A stretch of DNA of 16,167 nucleotides from positions 1 through 16,167 of the forward strand of contig DFBC01000137.1 of assembly GCA_002367235.1 (NCBI GenBank). Direction: 5' to 3'. The notes beneath the pieces are model-generated. The model was not told the DNA's origin. It saw nothing but the letters and a program-made list of their open reading frames with translations, and searched no databases. Shown here in pieces: positions 6,833 through 14,496 of this stretch. This stretch comes from Cellvibrionales bacterium UBA3090 (GTDB taxonomy: Bacteria; Pseudomonadota; Gammaproteobacteria; Pseudomonadales; Porticoccaceae). The position numbers and the translations under genes are program-made. Positions within the stretch are counted from its first letter, which is position 1; each line of letters begins with the position of its first letter.

Positions 6833-7878
6833 CAGGGCAACAGCGCTGGAGCCTCTAGCCCCGCAGTTTCCGGCAAATCAAACATGATATTCATATTCTG
6901 TATCGCTTGCCCAGAGGCCCCTTTTACCAGGTTATCCTCCACAACGAGCACCACAACCTTGTCACCACCTTGAGGCCGAAATACACTAATTCGACAAGTA
7001 TTAGAACCCCGAACCGATCTTGTTTGAGGGTGACTACCCGCAGGCATCACGTCGACAAAAGGTTCATCCTTGAAGCAATCTTCGTACAACTGCTGCAAGT
7101 CTTCTTCAGAGGTATCCATTTCACTGTTTTTCAGTGTGGCATACAGCGTCGAATGAATACCGCGAATAATGGGCAATAGGTGGGGGATAAATGTAACCCC
7201 CACCGAGGAGCCCGAAATATCCACTAATCCCTGCTCAATCTCGGGTAAATGCCGGTGGCCTGGCGCACCATAGGCCTTGAAATTATCGCTGGTCTCGGCC
7301 AACAACGTGGCAACATTTGCCTGACGGCCAGCGCCACTTGCACCCGATGCCGAATTGGCGATCAAATCACCGGGTTCCACCAAACCCTTCTCAAGCAATG
7401 GTAAAAATCCCAGCTGAACACTGGTCGGGTAACAACCCGGACAAGCAATCAACCGTGCACCTTTAATTTTCTCACGATTCACTTCCGGCAGGCCATACAC
7501 CGCCTCTCCCACCAATTCTGGACAGACATGGGGCTGGTTGTACCACTTTTCCCATATAGCGATATCCCGAATTCGGAAATCGGCCGAAAGGTCGATCACC
7601 CGAATACCTTTATCCAACAACCCCGGCACCGTACTCTGGGCCACCCCATGAGGCGTCGCAAAAAACACAACATCACAGTGATCCAAGTCACCCGCAGCCG
7701 GGTCTGTAAACACCAAATCAAAATGGCCTCTAAGGTTCGGAAATAGATCGGATACAGCTCTACCCGCCTCTCCTCGAGAGGTGATCGCCGTTACATCCAC
7801 ATTGGGGTGGGTCGCCAATAGTCTTAATAATTCAACGCCGGTGTACCCTGTACCACCAACAATACCTACTTTAATCAC
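6832..7878 (-). CDS. argC: N-acetyl-gamma-glutamyl-phosphate reductase
   Basis: ArgC reduces N-acetyl-glutamyl-phosphate to N-acetylglutamate semialdehyde with NADPH, the third step of arginine synthesis, in the cytosol. The 348-aa protein has the N-terminal dinucleotide-binding GIVGGTGYTGVELLRLL (6-22), the active-site CPGCYPTS with catalytic Cys149, the SASGASGAGR loop (177-185), GHRHLPEIEQ with His208 and His210, and the FIPHLLPIIRGIHSTLYA core. The start is GTG (7876-7878) with AGGA 12 nt upstream; MIKVGIVGGTGYTG matches family N-termini exactly. It heads the minus-strand run through DUF6776-like, bactofilin, erpA and dsrE-like genes and is divergent from the CLC transporter gene. No ArgR-type operator was recognised in the intergenic region. 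Confidence 0.96.
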   Translation of the reverse strand: MIKVGIVGGTGYTGVELLRLLATHPNVDVTAITSRGEAGRAVSDLFPNLRGHFDLVFTDPAAGDLDHCDVVFFATPHGVAQSTVPGLLDKGIRVIDLSADFRIRDIAIWEKWYNQPHVCPELVGEAVYGLPEVNREKIKGARLIACPGCYPTSVQLGFLPLLEKGLVEPGDLIANSASGASGAGRQANVATLLAETSDNFKAYGAPGHRHLPEIEQGLVDISGSSVGVTFIPHLLPIIRGIHSTLYATLKNSEMDTSEEDLQQLYEDCFKDEPFVDVMPAGSHPQTRSVRGSNTCRISVFRPQGGDKVVVLVVEDNLVKGASGQAIQNMNIMFDLPETAGLEAPALLP

Positions 7879-7891
7879 AATACTGATGTTC

Positions 7892-7921
7892 CTGTCATGG
7901 GTCTGAGAAGCTGCTTATAAT
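7892..7921 (+). promoter_or_regulatory. Candidate promoter of the CLC transporter gene, overlapping an argC promoter
   Basis: On the plus strand -35 CTGTCA (7892-7897), an 18-bp spacer and a perfect -10 TATAAT (7916-7921) give a leader of about 88 nt. On the minus strand the same bases read TATTAT (7917-7922), a possible argC -10 with a weak -35 GTTTCA (7940-7945) at 17 bp. The two divergent promoters would therefore share their -10 region and compete for RNA polymerase. This is inferred from sequence only. Confidence 0.45.
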
Positions 7922-8015
7922 AGCGCAAAGATACGCGTATGAAACGCGCACTACTCTAGCAAAAAGCCCAAAAAGTCTGAAATAGGGCTTAAAGTGGTAA
8001 ACCTGAGAACGAGGC

Positions 8016-9776
8016 ATGCCCCAAAAGGATCAAGATCGTAAAACGTCTCATCGAGGCTGGCTTAAACGAGAACTAGATGCCTTTCGAGTCCGACTGGCCC
8101 ATGCCGACGCACTGCCACAACTGGCGATACTGGGCTGTATAAGTGGACTGCTAACAGCGTTAACGGCAATAGCCTTCCGACTTTCATTTGAACTACCCCT
8201 GGAATATTTTCTTCCCGGTGACAGCGAATCCTTCGAGCAACTACCCACTGCCGCCCGATTTCTACTACCCCTCATTGGCGCGCTACTGATCGGTTTGATC
8301 ATGCACTACACCAAGCCAGAGCATCACTCTGTCAGTGTCGGCCACGTACTCGAGCGACTGCAACATCACCAAGCACAACTGCCCGCAGCCAATGCTCTGT
8401 TTCAATTTGTGGGTGGTGCCATTGCCTTACTAACGGGAAATTCTGTCGGCCGCGAAGGTCCCGCTGTTCATTTAGGCGCCGCAAGCTCAAGTCTGCTAGG
8501 ACAGCGATTACAACTCCCCAACAACAGCCTGCGCGCACTGACAGCCTGTGGAGTAGCGGCAGCCATCGCGGCTTCATTCAACACGCCCCTGGCCGGTGTA
8601 ATTTTTGCCATGGAAGCCATATTGATGGAGTACACCATCACTGGCTTTATTCCAGTGATTCTTGCCGCCGTCACCGGCGGAGTCATGTCTCGCATAGTGT
8701 TTGGCAATGAACCCGCCTTTTCAATACCCCTGATCGAACTGGGCAGCCTCTGGGAACTCCCATTTTTAATCCTTTGTGGCCTGATCGTAGGGCTGACAGC
8801 TTCGGTAATGCTGCTGCTCTACCGTCGAACCCGACAATTCAAAGACCGTCCCGCGCTTCTGCGCATGCTGTTTGCAGGATTACTCTGCGGCACTATCGCC
8901 ATTTTATTACCGCAGATTCAGGGTGTCGGTTACGATACTGTCGAGCAAGCCATGCTCGGCGAGCTAGGTCTACTCCTGTTAGCAGCCATCGTAATAGCCA
9001 AGATTCTGGTCTCCACCATTTCCGTCGGCCTAGGCATGCCGGGGGGTATTATTGGCCCCAACTTTGTGATTGGAGCCTGTATTGGCGGCGGCCTTGGCGT
9101 GATTGGAGGCTACTTCAATCCGGAGCAGGCATCCTCTTCCGGCTTTTATGCCGTCCTCTGCATGGGCGCAATGATGGGCGCCGTATTAAATGCCCCACTG
9201 GCAGCCTTGATCGCCGTATTGGAACTGACCTACAACCCCAATATCTTGCTGCCCAGTATGCTGGTAATAGTCATAGCCTCTATTACCAGCCGCATGCTCA
9301 CCAAACAGCTGGGAATTTTTTCCGTAGGGCGTGATTTAAGGGGCTACTACTCTCCTGTCTTTCAAATGCTTAGCCGCGCTGGCGTCACCAGCTTGATGAA
9401 ACAAAATTTTGCCCACCACTCTCGCTACCTGTCGCGACCTATGGCGGAATCATTGCTCAAAGAGAAGCCGACCTGGATTGTGATAGAGGATGCCGGCGAA
9501 CCAAAATATATCCTGCGCTCTGCCGACCTGGCTCTTCACCTAAAAGAACAACTGCTTGAATTGCTTGATGAAGACACTCTCATTGATCTACGCGAAATTC
9601 CCGGCGAACGATGGCAACTATTTCCGATACATGCCAGGGCCACACTGCAAGAAGCACTACTCGCCATGCAACAAAATAACGGCCAGGCCGTTTTTGTCAG
9701 CCAACCCGCCGCACCGCTTATGAGCGAAGTCGCAGGAATCATCACCAAGCAGGATATAGACAACTATTACCAGTAA
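8016..9776 (+). CDS. CLC-family chloride/anion transporter with C-terminal CBS region
   Basis: This is a predicted inner-membrane anion channel or anion/proton exchanger of 586 aa: CLC membrane domain about 34-445, then a cytosolic region (about 465-586) resembling a CBS pair. Helix-end motifs are clear: GREGPAVH (145-152) with the gating glutamate E147, and MPGGIIGPNF (341-350), the GxFxP counterpart. The usual GSGIP loop is not canonical; the region reads SVSVGHVLERL (105-115). The internal proton-pathway glutamate (E203 of E. coli ClcA, motif IIEEM) appears as Ala201 in FAMEAI, so proton coupling may be lost or use another residue. This subfamily is common in gammaproteobacteria to my recollection. 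The start has only a weak GAG-type ribosome site. It is divergent from argC and followed by hemJ after 105 bases. Confidence 0.9.
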   Translation: MPQKDQDRKTSHRGWLKRELDAFRVRLAHADALPQLAILGCISGLLTALTAIAFRLSFELPLEYFLPGDSESFEQLPTAARFLLPLIGALLIGLIMHYTKPEHHSVSVGHVLERLQHHQAQLPAANALFQFVGGAIALLTGNSVGREGPAVHLGAASSSLLGQRLQLPNNSLRALTACGVAAAIAASFNTPLAGVIFAMEAILMEYTITGFIPVILAAVTGGVMSRIVFGNEPAFSIPLIELGSLWELPFLILCGLIVGLTASVMLLLYRRTRQFKDRPALLRMLFAGLLCGTIAILLPQIQGVGYDTVEQAMLGELGLLLLAAIVIAKILVSTISVGLGMPGGIIGPNFVIGACIGGGLGVIGGYFNPEQASSSGFYAVLCMGAMMGAVLNAPLAALIAVLELTYNPNILLPSMLVIVIASITSRMLTKQLGIFSVGRDLRGYYSPVFQMLSRAGVTSLMKQNFAHHSRYLSRPMAESLLKEKPTWIVIEDAGEPKYILRSADLALHLKEQLLELLDEDTLIDLREIPGERWQLFPIHARATLQEALLAMQQNNGQAVFVSQPAAPLMSEVAGIITKQDIDNYYQ

Positions 9777-9780
9777 CCGA

Positions 9781-9804
9781 GAGCCGGTAAACTACCACCG
9801 GCTC
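9781..9804 (+). other. Inverted repeat after the CLC gene
   Basis: GAGCCGGT (9781-9788) and ACCGGCTC (9797-9804) form a perfect 8-bp GC-rich stem with an 8-nt loop, four bases after the CLC stop. No T run follows on either strand, so it is not a standard intrinsic terminator. It could protect the 3' end of the mRNA or aid Rho-dependent ending. Confidence 0.4.
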
Positions 9805-9881
9805 ACTATTCACAATAAACAACTGTCGGTAAACTTCCCGCAGAACATAACAATGGCACTCTTATCTAAACAGGGGCAACT

Positions 9882-10337
9882 ATGGGTTGGGCAAAAGACA
9901 TTCTCATCAGCGGACAAAGCTGGATTACCGCCTTTCATATCATCGCGGTGATCTGCTGGTTTGCTGCACTGTTTTACCTGCCTCGACTCTTTGTTTATCA
10001 CGCGATGTCTGATGACAATATCAGTATCGAGCGATTCAAAATCATGGAGCGAAAATTATATCGAGGTATAGCCACCCCCTCGATGATTGCCACTATTCTG
10101 TTGGGCACAGCCCTCTTCAGCATCTACCCCAGTTACTTTCTCAGCTCTGGTTGGTTTCAGGTAAAAATCGCCTTGGTCATTTTGCTGATTATTTACCACT
10201 ACGCCTGCCTCTATCTCCTGAAGCAATTTCGCGATAACCAAAATACCCGTAGCCATGTGTTTTACAGGTGGTTTAACGAAGTGCCGGTATTCATGCTCAT
10301 TGGTATCGTAGTGATGGTCGTCGTCAGACCATTCTAA
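9882..10337 (+). CDS. hemJ: Protoporphyrinogen IX oxidase HemJ
   Basis: HemJ oxidises protoporphyrinogen IX to protoporphyrin IX in the inner membrane, the penultimate step of heme synthesis in bacteria lacking HemG/HemY. The 151-aa size and four hydrophobic helices (about 13-33, 66-83, 94-113, 133-149) fit the family. Diagnostic segments are AFHIIAVICWFAALFYLPRLFVYH (18-40, His19 and His40), FKIMERKLYRGIATPSM, the VK in WFQVKIALV (Lys95), His106, and RSHVFYRWFNEVPV (123-136). A conserved His is thought to bind heme b; I place it among these by similarity only. The ATG has AGGGGC 5 nt upstream. It stands between the CLC gene and the formate dehydrogenase cluster, with 215 bases before the latter. 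Confidence 0.92.
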   Translation: MGWAKDILISGQSWITAFHIIAVICWFAALFYLPRLFVYHAMSDDNISIERFKIMERKLYRGIATPSMIATILLGTALFSIYPSYFLSSGWFQVKIALVILLIIYHYACLYLLKQFRDNQNTRSHVFYRWFNEVPVFMLIGIVVMVVVRPF

Positions 10338-10397
10338 AGAATGCTGAAAGAAAACAGTCACTCACTTAGGTCGAACCTCATAGAACGCGAGGCCTCT

Positions 10398-10410
10398 TCA
10401 TTCTGAATGA
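10398..10410. promoter_or_regulatory. Short perfect inverted repeat in the hemJ-fdh gap (operator-like)
   Basis: TCATTC-T-GAATGA is a perfect 13-bp dyad, too tight to form a good hairpin but suitable for a dimeric regulator. It lies about 143 bases before the formate dehydrogenase start. A smaller dyad AGGT-CGA-ACCT is at 10368-10378. No FNR, ModE or NarL-type site was recognised between 10338 and 10552, and no confident -35/-10 pair was found (TATACT near 10507 is a possible -10). A regulatory role is speculative. Confidence 0.22.
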
Positions 10411-10552
10411 GCAAAATGATACACAAGGGTATGAAATAAGTATTAAGCACTTTATTCCAACGCCATCCCTCATGTCCTGACTGGGCACTTCCTCCTGTTC
10501 TTCTATACTGACAATACATATACAAAAAACGCTGGATGGAGCGCAGACCGTC

Positions 10553-12652
10553 ATGGCAACTAAGGTTACGACGACTATTTGCCCTTTTTGTGGAGTGGGT
10601 TGCGGGATGAATCTTCTCACAGAAAAGAACCGACTCATTAGTGTCGAACCCCAGATTGACCACCCCATAAGTCGAGGCCAGCTCTGCGCCAAAGGATGGA
10701 GCAGCGCCTACGGCATTGACCCAAAAGATCGCATCACCCACCCACTTATTCGAACGCCACAAGGGTTTCGCCAGACGTCTTGGAATAAAGCGCTGGAGAC
10801 GGTTGCCGCTAGGTTGAAACAAATTATGGAAGAAACTGGTCCTCAGGCCATAGGTATTATCAGCAGTGCCCGGGCGACCAATGAAGACAACTATGCCGCT
10901 CAAAAATTAGCTCGCGCTGTTCTTAAAACCAACAACATCGACCACTGTGCACGTATCTGCCATAGCCCCACAGTCGCGGGCTTAAACCAGACGCTGGGCT
11001 CTGGAGCCATGACAAATAGTGCTGAGGACATTTTCGAGACCGACCTAGTTCTTGTCTTTGGTGCCGACCCCACTGAAAATCACAGTATTCTCGGCGGCCA
11101 TATTATTCGGGCACACCTTGAAGGCACCCAGCTGATTGTAGTTGACCCGCGCCGTACTCGATTAGCCAAGCTGGCAGACACACATTTGCAGTTAAAGCCC
11201 GGCAGTAACATTGCCCTGCTCAATGCCATAATAAAGATTATTCTGGACAACAGATGGCAGGATAAAAAGTTTCTTGATCAACGTTGCGAGGGTCTGGCAC
11301 AACTGACAGCCTCCGTTGCAAATGCTCTGGAGGGTGTAGAAAAAACCACCGGTATATCCCTGCCAAAAATTGAGGCTGTAGCCAAAGCATACAGTCAGTC
11401 CAAGCGGGCTATGATTCTCTATGGCATGGGGGTCACCCAATATGTCAGTGGCACCAATAACGTAATAGCGCTCTCCAATCTGGCGTTAACCTGTGGCCAG
11501 TTAGGTCGAAAAGGCACGGGAATCAACCCGCTCCGAGGGCAAAATAATGTTCAGGGGGCCTGCGACATGGGCTGCCTGCCCAACGTTTATCCCGGATACC
11601 AGAAAGTCGATAACCCAGAGGTAAGAGCTAAATTCAGTCAGCACTGGAAAACCGAGGTTCCAGAACATCCAGGACTTACTTCCATGGGTATGACCAAGGC
11701 TACCCTGGCAGGAGAGTTTAGAGGACTGATCCTATTTGGGGAAAACCCCGTAGTCACCGACCCCGACCAAAACCTAGTAAAACGAGCACTCGGCAAACTA
11801 GATCTCTTGGTCGTAGCAGAGCTGACCATGACCGACACTGCCCGAATGGCAGATATTATTTTGCCCGCAGCCTCTTTTGCCGAGAAAACCGGGACATTCA
11901 CCAATTGCGAACGACGGGTACAACACGTACAACAAGCATTGCCGCCATTAGGCGAAGCACGAACAGATTGGCAGTGGCTGGCGGCGATCGCCCAACAACT
12001 TGAAAGCGATCAGCTAGACTGGCCTGACAGCGAAGCGGTGTTTCGCGAAATCACCGAGCTGACCCCAATCTACAGTGCCATGAATTACGCCAAAATGGAT
12101 CAGCTGCATGGGCTTCAGTGGCCCTGTAGCCCAGAAACGCCTGAGGGAACGGCCATTCTCCACAAAGACACTTTCCCCATCGGAAAAGCTCGGCTAATTC
12201 CGGTTCACCCTATACCCATCGACGAAAACATTGATAGTAAATACCCGCTGTTACTAACGACGAATCGACTGCATTTTCACTATGGTTGCGGCTCTATGAC
12301 CAGAAAATCACCACTGCTCGAACGTGAAATACCTACGGGGCTTCTGTTTATCAATCCAGCGGACGCCAATGAGCTAGGCGTGACCCATCAATCCGCCGTG
12401 GGAGTTGGTTCACGACGAGGCTATATTGAAACCCGAGCTATGCTCACAGATGACCTTCCACCGGGGTTGGTCTGCATGCCTTATCATTTCCACGAAGCAC
12501 CCTCGAATCAGCTGACCAACACGGCTCAAGATCCCCTCACAAAAATGCCTGAATTAAAAGCGTGTGCCGTATTCGTTCAACCTCTTGAACCGGGGAGCTT
12601 CCCCCGACCCATTGATGAAATCAGCGGCCTCAGCGTGGAGGGGGTTAAATGA
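10553..12652 (+). CDS. Formate dehydrogenase catalytic subunit, Cys-containing, FdhF-like
   Basis: This is a predicted cytosolic molybdenum or tungsten bis-MGD enzyme oxidising formate to CO2. The 699-aa protein is close in length to E. coli FdhF (715 aa). It has an N-terminal [4Fe-4S] site CPFCGVGC...CAKG (C10, C13, C17, C45) with Lys47 at the electron-relay position. CHSPTVAGL holds Cys136 as metal ligand, where FdhF has selenocysteine 140, and adjacent His137. LRGQNNVQGACDMG (327-340) holds Arg328, matching FdhF Arg333. C-terminal motifs include FGENPVVTDPDQ and a molybdopterin-dinucleotide-binding domain (about 575-680). The Cys-His pair and Arg favour formate dehydrogenase over assimilatory nitrate reductase. 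There is no twin-arginine signal. The ATG follows GGAG by 11 nt. The stop overlaps the next gene by ATGA, so its electrons probably go to the HydB-like and HydG-like subunits. No fdhD or selenocysteine machinery is in view. Confidence 0.88.
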   Translation: MATKVTTTICPFCGVGCGMNLLTEKNRLISVEPQIDHPISRGQLCAKGWSSAYGIDPKDRITHPLIRTPQGFRQTSWNKALETVAARLKQIMEETGPQAIGIISSARATNEDNYAAQKLARAVLKTNNIDHCARICHSPTVAGLNQTLGSGAMTNSAEDIFETDLVLVFGADPTENHSILGGHIIRAHLEGTQLIVVDPRRTRLAKLADTHLQLKPGSNIALLNAIIKIILDNRWQDKKFLDQRCEGLAQLTASVANALEGVEKTTGISLPKIEAVAKAYSQSKRAMILYGMGVTQYVSGTNNVIALSNLALTCGQLGRKGTGINPLRGQNNVQGACDMGCLPNVYPGYQKVDNPEVRAKFSQHWKTEVPEHPGLTSMGMTKATLAGEFRGLILFGENPVVTDPDQNLVKRALGKLDLLVVAELTMTDTARMADIILPAASFAEKTGTFTNCERRVQHVQQALPPLGEARTDWQWLAAIAQQLESDQLDWPDSEAVFREITELTPIYSAMNYAKMDQLHGLQWPCSPETPEGTAILHKDTFPIGKARLIPVHPIPIDENIDSKYPLLLTTNRLHFHYGCGSMTRKSPLLEREIPTGLLFINPADANELGVTHQSAVGVGSRRGYIETRAMLTDDLPPGLVCMPYHFHEAPSNQLTNTAQDPLTKMPELKACAVFVQPLEPGSFPRPIDEISGLSVEGVK

Positions 12653-13629
12653 AAATACAGAGCTTCTATCTAAACCACCCAAACACACTGAGAGACCACC
12701 TGGCAAAGTCTTACCGGATCGAGCCACCCCAAGCTGCCCCTGGCCAAAACACCCCCCCATTGGTCTCGCCGAAAGGACAACTATTTGCAGAACATGAAAA
12801 CCTCTTTACCTTCGACGGTGAATGCTTTCGTGAAACACTTCCCAACCCTGAACCTTTTGCCCTGTTTGGGGTACAAAGTTGCGACCTAACAGCCATCAGC
12901 TACCAAGACCAGTTCTTTGCCAACGACCCCTACTACCAGGCTCGACGACAACAGGCGTTATTGATCGGCATAGATTGCCTAAGCCCCTGCCAGCACGGTT
13001 TCTGTCCCAGTGTTAATGCCGGTCCTGGCGTCAAACATGAAACGGCGGATCTAATTCTCCATCAGCTATCTACGACCAGCTGGCTACTGCTGGCTTGCAA
13101 CCAAAAAGGACTAGGCGCCCTAGAGGGCCTTTCATTGAATCCAGCGAACCAACCCGAGCTTAATGATCGTGATGACCGCATAGCCTCCTGCATCGAGCAA
13201 TTCAGCGATGACAGCCACCTGAAGCAAGGTATTACTGCCATAAACCAAAACCAGGTTCCCGAAGACTTATGGCAGCAACTGGGACTTCAGTGCTTAAGCT
13301 GCTCGGGTTGCACTTCCCTATGCCCGACCTGCTCCTGTTACGGAACCTGGGAGCAACAAGAGAGTAATGGTGACATCCGACGCCAACGATTCTGGGACTC
13401 CTGCCTCTACGAAAGTTTTCAACGAGAGGCCAGTCAGCACAATCCCACCGAGAAAGCCGGTGAGCGGGTGAAACGCTTCTGGACCCATAAATTTGGTGAC
13501 AATTTCGCTAAGGAATTTGGACGTTATGGCTGTGTGGGTTGTGGTCGATGTGAGGTGACCTGCCCGGGAGTGATTGGTGTTCATTCAGTGATGAAAAGGA
13601 TTAGCAGTGATGCACAACTCGATAACTAA
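12649..13629 (+). CDS. HydB/AsrA-like multi-[4Fe-4S] electron-transfer subunit
   Basis: This is a cytosolic iron-sulfur protein of 326 aa related to the beta subunit of archaeal sulfhydrogenases (HydB) and to anaerobic sulfite reductase subunit A (AsrA). The N-terminal part (about 1-150) has the family block GVQSCDLTAISYQD (74-87), DPYYQARRQQ, and C110/C114/C119 which with C78 can hold one cluster. Two classical sites follow: C215, C218, C221, C225-P and C295, C298, C301, C305-P, each CxxCxxCxxxCP. Extra cysteines at 228, 230 and 252 are present. It overlaps the formate dehydrogenase gene by four bases (ATGA) and the HydG-like gene by about 20 bases, so the three are translated together. It should relay electrons between the molybdenum subunit and the flavin subunit. 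No hydrogenase or siroheme sulfite reductase subunit is nearby. Confidence 0.85.
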   Translation: MKIQSFYLNHPNTLRDHLAKSYRIEPPQAAPGQNTPPLVSPKGQLFAEHENLFTFDGECFRETLPNPEPFALFGVQSCDLTAISYQDQFFANDPYYQARRQQALLIGIDCLSPCQHGFCPSVNAGPGVKHETADLILHQLSTTSWLLLACNQKGLGALEGLSLNPANQPELNDRDDRIASCIEQFSDDSHLKQGITAINQNQVPEDLWQQLGLQCLSCSGCTSLCPTCSCYGTWEQQESNGDIRRQRFWDSCLYESFQREASQHNPTEKAGERVKRFWTHKFGDNFAKEFGRYGCVGCGRCEVTCPGVIGVHSVMKRISSDAQLDN

Positions 13630-14485
13630 TCACCAAACTTTTTACAACTTAACGCCCACCGCAATGGAGCTGGTTGATTTTATTGATGACGGTGAAGATG
13701 CTCGCCATTTTCGCTTTCGCTTAATTACTCCTCAATCTATCAATACACCCAAGCCCGGACAATTTTTTATGCTTAGCGTACCCGGCGCCGGTGAAGCGCC
13801 ATTCACCTTCACAGCCAAGCCCAACAACCAAGGTGTTTTTCGTGCCTTGATCCGCAAAATGGGCGACGTCACTACAGCTCTATTTCAATGTCAATCTGGT
13901 GCCATATTGGGTATTCGAGGACCCTTTGGCAAAGGCTGGCCAATCGCTTCACTCTCCGACAAGAAAATTATCATGGTTGCAGGTGGCTGCGGACTCGCCC
14001 CTCTAACCGGTCTCATTGATCAGCTTATTGCCGAACGTCACCACAAACATTTAGCTCTAGTTTATGGTGCACGCAATCGTGCATTACAAATGTTGAATCC
14101 GGAACGCCTGCGCTGGCAACGAGAAATCTCCCTCTTTGATGTTCTTGAAGACACGGGGGAAACGGTGACCTCGAGTAAAAACCACGTTCTGGAAGGGACG
14201 CCGCTGGATGCTATGGACTCAGTACTCCGCACTCTGGACTGGACACCTGACATGCTTCTCCTATGTGGCCCAGAAGTCATGATGAAGGCTGTTGCAAAAA
14301 ACTTTCTACAACGAGGACTACCGGCACAATCAATCTGGCTCTCGATAGAGCGACGCATGCATTGTGCCGTGGGCCTTTGTGGTCATTGCTACCTAAGTGA
14401 ACACCACTTAGCCCATCACTATGTGTGTAAGGACGGCCCCACCTATCGCTGGGACTATTTACAACCTCCTGAAAAAACTGAGTGA
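13610..14485 (+). CDS. HydG/AsrB-like FAD/NAD(P)-binding oxidoreductase subunit
   Basis: This is a ferredoxin-NADP-reductase-type flavoprotein of about 291 aa related to the gamma subunit of sulfhydrogenases (HydG), AsrB and PyrK. The FAD-binding barrel (about 18-105) has GEAPFTF (61-67), the family form of the RxYS flavin motif, and GPFGKGW (104-110). The NAD(P) domain (about 115-235) has AGGCGLAPLTG (124-134) and LLCGPEVMMKA. At the C-terminus a [2Fe-2S] site is formed by C252, C257, C260 and C273 (CAVGLCGHC and VCKDGP). It should pass electrons between NAD(P) and the HydB-like subunit. The start lies inside the end of the hydB-like gene: AAGGA is 6 nt before a GTG (13607) and 9 nt before the adjacent ATG chosen here, and either could serve. 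Methionine 19 is a less likely start without a clear ribosome site. Confidence 0.87.
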   Translation: MHNSITNHQTFYNLTPTAMELVDFIDDGEDARHFRFRLITPQSINTPKPGQFFMLSVPGAGEAPFTFTAKPNNQGVFRALIRKMGDVTTALFQCQSGAILGIRGPFGKGWPIASLSDKKIIMVAGGCGLAPLTGLIDQLIAERHHKHLALVYGARNRALQMLNPERLRWQREISLFDVLEDTGETVTSSKNHVLEGTPLDAMDSVLRTLDWTPDMLLLCGPEVMMKAVAKNFLQRGLPAQSIWLSIERRMHCAVGLCGHCYLSEHHLAHHYVCKDGPTYRWDYLQPPEKTE

Positions 14486-14496
14486 GAGCATAGCGA

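Noticed and set aside
7961..7990. Minus-strand AAGCCC...GGGCTTTTT stem upstream of argC as a terminator or attenuator
   Set aside because: Only a 6-bp stem with a 15-nt loop, and it lies upstream of the likely argC start of transcription, so attenuation would not work there.
8774..9334. 186-codon plus-strand frame inside the CLC gene
   Set aside because: It is an out-of-frame shadow of the strongly matching CLC coding sequence and its translation shows no family features.
10358..10903. 181-codon minus-strand frame across the hemJ-fdh gap
   Set aside because: It overlaps the certain N-terminus of the formate dehydrogenase, has no recognisable motif and no clear ribosome site.
10956..10964. 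Possible selenocysteine codon in the formate dehydrogenase
   Set aside because: The position equal to FdhF U140 reads TGC (Cys136), so it is a plain Cys enzyme and no SECIS element is needed.
10553..12652. Assimilatory nitrate reductase (NasA-like) as the identity of the molybdoenzyme
   Set aside because: The CHSPTVAGL and LRGQNNVQGACDMG motifs carry the formate dehydrogenase Cys-His and Arg, and no nitrite reductase or nitrate transporter is nearby.
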